Program-made: the position numbers and the translations under genes | DNA from: Niastella vici | GTDB lineage: Bacteria; Bacteroidota; Bacteroidia; Chitinophagales; Chitinophagaceae | Assembly (NCBI RefSeq): GCF_002077945.1 | Contig: NZ_LVYD01000013.1 | Span: 62,001-126,000, forward strand | Direction: 5' to 3' | Length of the DNA: 64,000 nucleotides | Shown here: piece after piece, positions 60,222 to 64,000 of the stretch | Layout: every line of letters starts with the position of its first letter | How positions within the stretch are numbered: position 1 is the stretch's first letter | The notes under the pieces: model-generated | Databases searched by the model: none | Told to the model about the DNA's origin: nothing | What the model saw: only the letters and a program-made list of their open reading frames with translations

Positions 60222-63200
60222 ATGATAAACAAACAATGGGCAGGCTTTTGTTTGATGATCTTATCCATACTTGGTTTTTCCGCATGTTCAGAACGGAATA
60301 AGCAACCGCCGTTGTTTGAAGTATTGGATGATGCCAAAACAGGTTTACACTTTACCAACATCCTGACGCCAACCGACTCCTTCAATATATTTCATTACAT
60401 GTATTTCTATAACGGCGCAGGTGTGGGCGCTGCCGATTTTAATAATGACGGATTGGTTGATCTTTTCTTTGCCTCTAACCAGGTACAAAACAAATTGTTC
60501 CTGAATACCGGTAAACTAAAATTCAGGGACGTAACAAAAGAAGCAGGTTTACCCAATGACAATGGCTGGAGCACCGGTGTGTCTATTGTTGACATCAACA
60601 ACGATGGCCTGCAGGATATTTATGTGTGCCGGGTGGGCAATTATGGTCCGTTGAAAAGCCATAATCAGTTACTGATCTGTACCGGAATTGATAAGGATGG
60701 TGTTCCGCATTATGTTGATAAAGCAAAAGAAATGGGGCTCGATTTTTCGGGTTTCAGTACCCAGGTAGCCTTCCTTGATTATGATTTAGATGGCGACCTG
60801 GATATGTTTCTCCTGAATCATTCTATACATGCAAACAGCAATTTTCGACCGCGCGGTGAATTTTTTGGAACCTATGACCCTTTATCGGGCGACAGATTGT
60901 TTCGCAACGATCTGGCAACAGCTTCAGCCGGTTCACTGCCTCACTTTACTGATATAACCCGCCAGTCGGGCATTAACAGCTCGGCCATTGGGTACGGTCT
61001 TGGCATTGCTGTAAGTGATATTAATCTCGATGGTTACCCTGACATCTACGTAGGCAACGATTTTCATGAAAACGATTACCTGTACCTCAATCAGCACAAC
61101 GGCACCTTTAAAGAAGACCTGAATGACTGCATGATGCATACCAGTCAGTATACGATGGGCGTTGATATTGCCGACGTAAACAACGATGGTTATTCGGAGG
61201 TCATTTCCATGGATATGTTACCGGCCGACCCGTATATTTTGAAAAGATCGCTGGGCGAAGATGCATATGATATCTTCAACCTGAAATTAAAAAGCGGCTA
61301 TAATTATCAATACACGCGGAATAACCTGCAGTTGAATGACAGGAATGGCGCTTTCAGTGAAGTGGGGCTGTACAGTGGGGTATTCGCTACTGATTGGTCA
61401 TGGTCGGCCCTGTGGATGGATTTTGATAATGATGGATTGAAAGACCTGTTTATTTCGAATGGCATTCCCAAGCGGATGAATGATATCGATTACATCAATT
61501 ATATCTCCAATGAAGAGATCCAGAATAAGTTGCGGGTCGATAAAAGCAATGAAAAGGACATGGCCCTCATTGAAAAATTTCCCCAGATAAAAATTCCCAA
61601 TAAGTTCTTCAAAAATACCGGCGATCTGGCTTTTACCGACCTGGAACAACAGGTAACGGATAACAAACCCACCTACTCAAACGGTGCTGTTTATGCCGAC
61701 CTCGACAATGATGGCGACCTGGATGTAGTAGTAAATAATATCAACGATCCGGCGCTGGTGTATGAAAACAAAAGCAACGACAAACACGACAAAGCATATG
61801 TAGATATAAAGCTGAGAGGTGCTTCAAATAATATCAATGGCATTGGGGCTAAAGTAGTACTGTTTGCGGGCGGGCAATTATGCCTGTATGAAAAGGAAGG
61901 CGTGCATGGATTTATGTCGGGTATAGAAATACCTATGCATATCGGTCTCGACAAAGTTAAAGTTGATTCAGCATTTTTGATATGGCCCGATAATACCTAT
62001 CAACCGGTCAGCATTCCCGGAAATACACCACACCTTACATTAACCTGGCAAAAAGGGTTGCCCCAGTTCGATTACCGCATCATCACAAATTATAAAAAGA
62101 ACAGGTCGTTACCCCTTTCAAATATTACAGACAGTGTGCACCTGCAATACCTGCATAGCGAGAATCATTTTCCTGAATTTGACCGGGAGCCATTGATGCC
62201 CCATATGCTTTCTACCGAGGGGCCTGCTCTTGCAGTAGGAGATATCAATAATGATGGTCTGCAGGATGTATTCATCGGTTCTGCCAAATGGCAAAAAAGT
62301 GCCGTGTATGTACAAAAGCCAGGCGGAACTTTTGTGAGGACCGCCCAACCCGGAATAGAAAATGACAGTACGTTTGAAGATGTAGATGCCTGTATTACGG
62401 ATGTGAATAAAGATGGTTATGCCGACCTGGTAGTAGCCAGTGGCGGCAATGAATTTTATGGCAATGATGAACACCTGTTGCCGCGGGTATACCTGAACGA
62501 TGGAAAAGGACAATTTATCAGGTTGCCCAATGCTTTTACCGGAATATATGAAACCGTATCGTGTATAGTGCCGTACGATTTTAATAAAGATGGTTTTGTT
62601 GACCTGTTTGTTGGCGGCAGGGCCATACCCTGGGCTTACGGGCAAATGCCCCGGTCATACTTATTACAAAATGATGGCAGCGGGAAGTTCAAAGATGTCA
62701 CCGCTCAGCATGCAAAGGACTTATCCGATGCAGGTTTTGTAACCCGTGCCTTATGGTTCGATATTGACAAAGACGGTGACCAGGACCTGTTGTGTTCATT
62801 TGAATGGGGCGGTATAGATGCCTGGATCAATAACAATGGTGAGTTTACCAGGAAGGTGCTTACCGATAAAAAAGGCTGGTGGAATTTTATCTTACCAGTC
62901 GATATTGACAACGACGGTGATATTGATCTGGTGGCAGGAAACCTGGGTACCAACAGCCGGTTGAAAGCTTCGGAGAAGGAACCGGTTCGTTTGTATTACA
63001 ATGATTTTGATGACAACGGTAAAAAAGAGCAGGTGTTGACATACTATGTACAGGGCCGTGAAATACCATTTGCCAATAAATCGGAGCTGGAAAAGCAAAT
63101 GCCGGTGTTGAAGAAAAGTTTTCTGTATGCCGAAGATTTTGCAAAAGCCCGGTTGAATGAGCTGTTTACCCCTGCGAAGTTGAAAGGGGCAGAAGTTTTA

Positions 63201-63575
63201 ACCGCTGACTATTTTTACAATGCCGTTCTTATAAACGATGGCCATATGCAGTTCACCACGGAGGCGTTGCCCTGGCAGGCACAACTGACGAGTTACCGCG
63301 ATGCGGTGGTGGTAAATGCCAATGATGATGGCCTGCCCGATCTGTTGCTGGGCGGAAATTATTACGAGAACAATGTAGAAATGGGCCGGTATGATGCAGA
63401 TTGGGGAACGCTGTTATTAAATAAAGGAAAGGGGCATTTTGAAGTGGAAAAACCCAATGGGGTTTTGATAAAGGGGCAGGTACGGCATATCCAAAAGATC
63501 GACATTGCAAAAAAAGAAGCATTTATACTCGCCCGAAATAATGACTCTGTGATGGTGGTTCGGTTTTCAAAATAA
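60222..63575 (+). CDS. CRTAC1/ASPIC family FG-GAP repeat lipoprotein, second copy
   Basis: 1117 residues, lipobox LGFSAC (Cys22). Like its neighbour it has about twelve DxNxDGxxD-type loops (DFNNDGLVD, DYDLDGDLD, DINLDGYPD, DFDNDGLKD, DLDNDGDLD, DFNKDGFVD, DIDKDGDQD, DIDNDGDID) and an ASPIC-like middle (KVVLFAGGQLCLYEKEGVHG). Sequence similarity to the first copy is spread over the entire length, so the pair arose by duplication long ago. The two are 19 bases apart and co-directional with susCD. The last 9 bases overlap the convergent partial gene. Confidence 0.88.
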   Translation: MINKQWAGFCLMILSILGFSACSERNKQPPLFEVLDDAKTGLHFTNILTPTDSFNIFHYMYFYNGAGVGAADFNNDGLVDLFFASNQVQNKLFLNTGKLKFRDVTKEAGLPNDNGWSTGVSIVDINNDGLQDIYVCRVGNYGPLKSHNQLLICTGIDKDGVPHYVDKAKEMGLDFSGFSTQVAFLDYDLDGDLDMFLLNHSIHANSNFRPRGEFFGTYDPLSGDRLFRNDLATASAGSLPHFTDITRQSGINSSAIGYGLGIAVSDINLDGYPDIYVGNDFHENDYLYLNQHNGTFKEDLNDCMMHTSQYTMGVDIADVNNDGYSEVISMDMLPADPYILKRSLGEDAYDIFNLKLKSGYNYQYTRNNLQLNDRNGAFSEVGLYSGVFATDWSWSALWMDFDNDGLKDLFISNGIPKRMNDIDYINYISNEEIQNKLRVDKSNEKDMALIEKFPQIKIPNKFFKNTGDLAFTDLEQQVTDNKPTYSNGAVYADLDNDGDLDVVVNNINDPALVYENKSNDKHDKAYVDIKLRGASNNINGIGAKVVLFAGGQLCLYEKEGVHGFMSGIEIPMHIGLDKVKVDSAFLIWPDNTYQPVSIPGNTPHLTLTWQKGLPQFDYRIITNYKKNRSLPLSNITDSVHLQYLHSENHFPEFDREPLMPHMLSTEGPALAVGDINNDGLQDVFIGSAKWQKSAVYVQKPGGTFVRTAQPGIENDSTFEDVDACITDVNKDGYADLVVASGGNEFYGNDEHLLPRVYLNDGKGQFIRLPNAFTGIYETVSCIVPYDFNKDGFVDLFVGGRAIPWAYGQMPRSYLLQNDGSGKFKDVTAQHAKDLSDAGFVTRALWFDIDKDGDQDLLCSFEWGGIDAWINNNGEFTRKVLTDKKGWWNFILPVDIDNDGDIDLVAGNLGTNSRLKASEKEPVRLYYNDFDDNGKKEQVLTYYVQGREIPFANKSELEKQMPVLKKSFLYAEDFAKARLNELFTPAKLKGAEVLTADYFYNAVLINDGHMQFTTEALPWQAQLTSYRDAVVVNANDDGLPDLLLGGNYYENNVEMGRYDADWGTLLLNKGKGHFEVEKPNGVLIKGQVRHIQKIDIAKKEAFILARNNDSVMVVRFSK

Positions 63576-64000
63576 TGGCACATAGATATCGGTGACCCAA
63601 CGCGTGGTGTCGGGTTCTGCGCTTCTGTCAGTAACGAGCTGTTGAAAGGGAAGCGCCATCAGCGTTCGGTGATAATCCTGAATATATAATTGTATCTGGT
63701 GTAATGCCTGGTTAACGGTGGCATCACCCCCGTGTACCCGGGTAACCAGGAAACGGTTAAGGGGAATACGTTGGTTATAGAATGGATCGCGAGCCGGGAT
63801 CGATCTGTTGACCGGAAGCGCCGTCAAAACCTGGAAGCCGAAGGGATACAGGGGTGTTATGCTCATGATGGGTTTGCCGGCTGGTTGAGCCTGGAACGTT
63901 GCACTGTATTTTTTCAGGGAGTTTATTTGTGAATAAATAACAGCAACCGAAGGGTATGCAGACATGTTTGTTTTGGTGCCTATGAGCAGGGAGTCTCTGT
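63567..64000 (-). CDS. C-terminal part of an unknown protein (cut by window edge)
   Basis: A minus-strand frame of about 144 codons runs in from beyond the window (no stop up to 64000) and ends at 63567, overlapping the second FG-GAP gene by 9 bases. It contains AYPSVAVIYSQINSLKKYSA, LPVNRSIPARDPFYNQRIPL and HQIQLYIQDYHRTLMALPFQQ. I do not recognise a domain. An internal ATG at 63965 could be the start, but the reading through to the edge suggests this is the C-terminus of a larger protein. Confidence 0.55.
   Translation of the reverse strand, partial: RDSLLIGTKTNMSAYPSVAVIYSQINSLKKYSATFQAQPAGKPIMSITPLYPFGFQVLTALPVNRSIPARDPFYNQRIPLNRFLVTRVHGGDATVNQALHQIQLYIQDYHRTLMALPFQQLVTDRSAEPDTTRWVTDIYVPLF

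Noticed and set aside
1..64000. CRISPR arrays, insertion sequences, integrase or att sites, tRNA genes
   Set aside because: No regularly spaced repeats, transposase or integrase motifs, or tRNA-like cloverleaf sequences were recognised on either strand.

Overview
The window looks like a chromosomal segment of a Bacteroidota species, most likely family Chitinophagaceae (Chitinophaga/Niastella-like). Support comes from a SusC/SusD pair, a type IX secretion sorting domain, GHL10 and lamin-tail secreted proteins, a GH3-family enzyme, paired rhomboids, a single-domain MnmD and Bacteroidota-type promoters (TTTG, about 19-20 bases, TAnnTTTG). No tRNA, rRNA, transposase, integrase or CRISPR array was recognised. 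The species call is inference; the gene families are read from the sequence.

Layout. 1-22.7 kb is mostly housekeeping: a partial membrane protein, metF, lptB, a GH3 enzyme, fabG, nhaD, an AlkA-like glycosylase, an enoyl-CoA hydratase, paaZ, small envelope proteins, an HtrA-like protease, adk, msrB, an RlmD-type methyltransferase, two rhomboids, an EEP-family protein, cysS, mnmD, a second AlkA-like glycosylase and a beta-barrel protein. 22.7-35.4 kb is a defence island. On the minus strand is a jetA-jetB-jetC (MksF-E-B/Wadjet-like SMC) operon with no jetD. Divergent from it is a plus-strand set: a WGR/HEAT protein, a SWIM zinc-finger protein, a complete retron non-coding RNA and a retron reverse transcriptase. 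This matches the layout I recall for type XIII retrons (ARM-WGR plus WHSWIM plus RT). 35.4-51 kb holds secreted and housekeeping genes: GHL10, ndpA, tetR-paaE, pfkB, a lamin-tail protein, asd, a DUF2461 protein, a solitary HNH protein and ligA. 51.1-63.6 kb is a nutrient-uptake locus: a Nudix-fold (NrtR/AraR-like) regulator, susC, susD and two very large FG-GAP/ASPIC lipoproteins. A partial minus-strand gene closes the window.

The retron RNA has perfect 12-bp a1/a2 ends (33634-33645 and 33865-33876), msr stem-loops and a 26-bp msd stem with one mismatch, and it has its own promoter. The RT carries the retron hallmarks NAxxH, YADD and VTG. The neighbouring SMC operon lacks its usual nuclease, which makes the island unusual.

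A second theme is leader-peptide regulation. Upstream of asd there is a near-leaderless 20-codon ORF rich in Lys and Thr codons, followed by mutually exclusive antiterminator and terminator stems: a textbook attenuator layout for the aspartate family. Very short ORFs ending in Cys-Cys-(Pro)-stop also sit just upstream of cysS and metF; these are weaker but point the same way. A palindrome lies inside the tetR promoter upstream of paaE and resembles the PaaR operator.
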